Positions 6,359-7,201 of a stretch of DNA of 7,201 nucleotides are shown piece by piece; position 1 is the stretch's first letter, and each line of letters begins with the position of its first letter. The notes below the pieces were generated by a model. That model was given only the letters and a program-made list of their open reading frames with translations, was not told the DNA's origin and did not search any database. The DNA comes from Flavobacterium sp. GTDB lineage: Bacteria; Bacteroidota; Bacteroidia; Flavobacteriales; Flavobacteriaceae. The stretch lies in the NCBI GenBank assembly GCA_030152225.1, contig JASLHL010000131.1:1-7201 (forward strand), written 5' to 3'. The position numbers and the translations under genes were made by a program.

Positions 6359-7201
6359 TTAAAACGTTAGCGTTATTTTCATATTAAACGTTCGATTGGT
6401 CATATAATTGGGAATAGCAAACTCTTTACTGCTATTCAAATCGCGAATCCACGTATTGGTAATTGCGTTTGCCACGTTGAATACATTGTAGATTTCTACT
6501 CCTAGTTGCAATTGTTCAATACCTTGAAGCCAACGCGTATTTTGTCCTACTTTTTCATCTTTGAATACGTAATTAAATCCAATATCGGCCCGTTTATAAT
6601 CGCGTAATCTTCCTCTATATAAGTAAGGATCAACATAAGAAGGCGAACCTCCTGGCAGTCCTGTATTATAGACTGCATTGAGATACAACCTCAAATTGGG
6701 TATTGAAGGCATATAATCTTGAAACAGCAAGCCAAATTTTAATCGTTGATCTGTTGGTCGCGCGATATAGCCTTTGTCTTGGTAATTTTCTTCTGTTTTC
6801 ATGAATCCTACGCTAATCCAAGATTCAGTACCGCCAATAAACTCTCCATATAAACGAACATCTGCACCATAGACGTAAGCTTTAGCGTCGTTATTTGCCA
6901 CATAACGCAAGCGTACATTGTCTAACGTATAGACATTTACATCGTGCAAGTCTTTGTAATAGACTTCAGTTTGCATGCGGAAATTTTTATTCCACATAGT
7001 AAATCCATACTGATGACCTAATACGGCCACCCATGCTTTTTGTGCGTTTAAGTTGGGATTTAATTTCCCATCAAACCCGCGATATTCTCGATACGATGGT
7101 GGTTGTTGATACAGACCAAAAGCCAAACTAAAGAGCATGTCTTTTTGCCAGCCTTGTGGTTCTAATGCGATTTGCATTCTTGGACTTACTGCTATTTTCG
7201 C
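6359..7201 (-). CDS. TonB-dependent outer-membrane receptor, C-terminal barrel part
   Basis: This is the last 280 residues of an outer-membrane beta-barrel transporter; the frame runs off the right edge, so the signal peptide, plug domain and TonB box are not visible. The fragment begins AKIAVSPRMQIAL, matching the SPR-type strand common in these barrels. Alternating polar and hydrophobic strands follow, rich in Y, W and R, for example NFRMQTEVYYKDL, VYGADVRLYGEF and LRLYLNAVYNTG. LGVEIYNVFNVANAITNTW near the end is the usual penultimate region, and the chain closes with NMKITLTF, the terminal aromatic residue expected for barrel assembly. It imports a substrate using energy passed from TonB, but the ligand cannot be told from this part. 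The end does not look clearly like SusC. The lipoprotein gene follows 56 bp downstream with no terminator between, which suggests an operon. Confidence 0.9.
   Translation of the reverse strand, partial: AKIAVSPRMQIALEPQGWQKDMLFSLAFGLYQQPPSYREYRGFDGKLNPNLNAQKAWVAVLGHQYGFTMWNKNFRMQTEVYYKDLHDVNVYTLDNVRLRYVANNDAKAYVYGADVRLYGEFIGGTESWISVGFMKTEENYQDKGYIARPTDQRLKFGLLFQDYMPSIPNLRLYLNAVYNTGLPGGSPSYVDPYLYRGRLRDYKRADIGFNYVFKDEKVGQNTRWLQGIEQLQLGVEIYNVFNVANAITNTWIRDLNSSKEFAIPNYMTNRTFNMKITLTF

Overview
The window reads as a chromosomal segment of an AT-rich member of the Bacteroidota, most likely a flavobacterium. The signs are the AT-rich spacers, TAnnTTTG-type -7 promoter elements, a TonB-dependent receptor next to a lipoprotein, membrane-embedded AraC-type regulators and a large hybrid histidine kinase. 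A Myroides-like organism would fit, but that is an impression and cannot be proven from the sequence alone.

Layout. From 2 to 1018 (+) is the C-terminal part of a hybrid sensor kinase: the end of the ATPase domain, a receiver domain and an HPt domain. It converges on fabV (1185-2381, -), an NADH-dependent trans-2-enoyl-CoA/ACP reductase. Between them lie a decaying 16-bp tandem repeat, a small perfect hairpin and a strong bidirectional terminator. Upstream of fabV on the same strand are two AraC-family regulators, 3718-4668 followed by 2602-3708. They are 9 bp apart, and each carries a multi-pass membrane domain in front of its DNA-binding domain. Next comes an 848-bp spacer with a dyad-rich leader, an unexplained AT-rich core, and the terminator of the following unit. 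The right end holds a lipoprotein with two EF-hand-like calcium loops (5517-6302, -), preceded by the C-terminal half of a TonB-dependent outer-membrane receptor (6359-7201, -, cut by the window edge).

How the parts may work together. The receptor and lipoprotein look like one cell-envelope transcription unit. The two membrane-anchored AraC proteins look like an operon that could sense a membrane or envelope signal and act on DNA directly. Their position just upstream of a fatty-acid enoyl reductase, which has its own good promoter and a dyad just downstream of that promoter's -7 element, suggests a regulatory link to membrane lipid synthesis, but this is inference. No mobile element, CRISPR array, tRNA or rRNA was seen. 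Nothing here clearly qualifies as an undescribed system. The tandem pair of dissimilar membrane AraC regulators with its structured leader is the best candidate.
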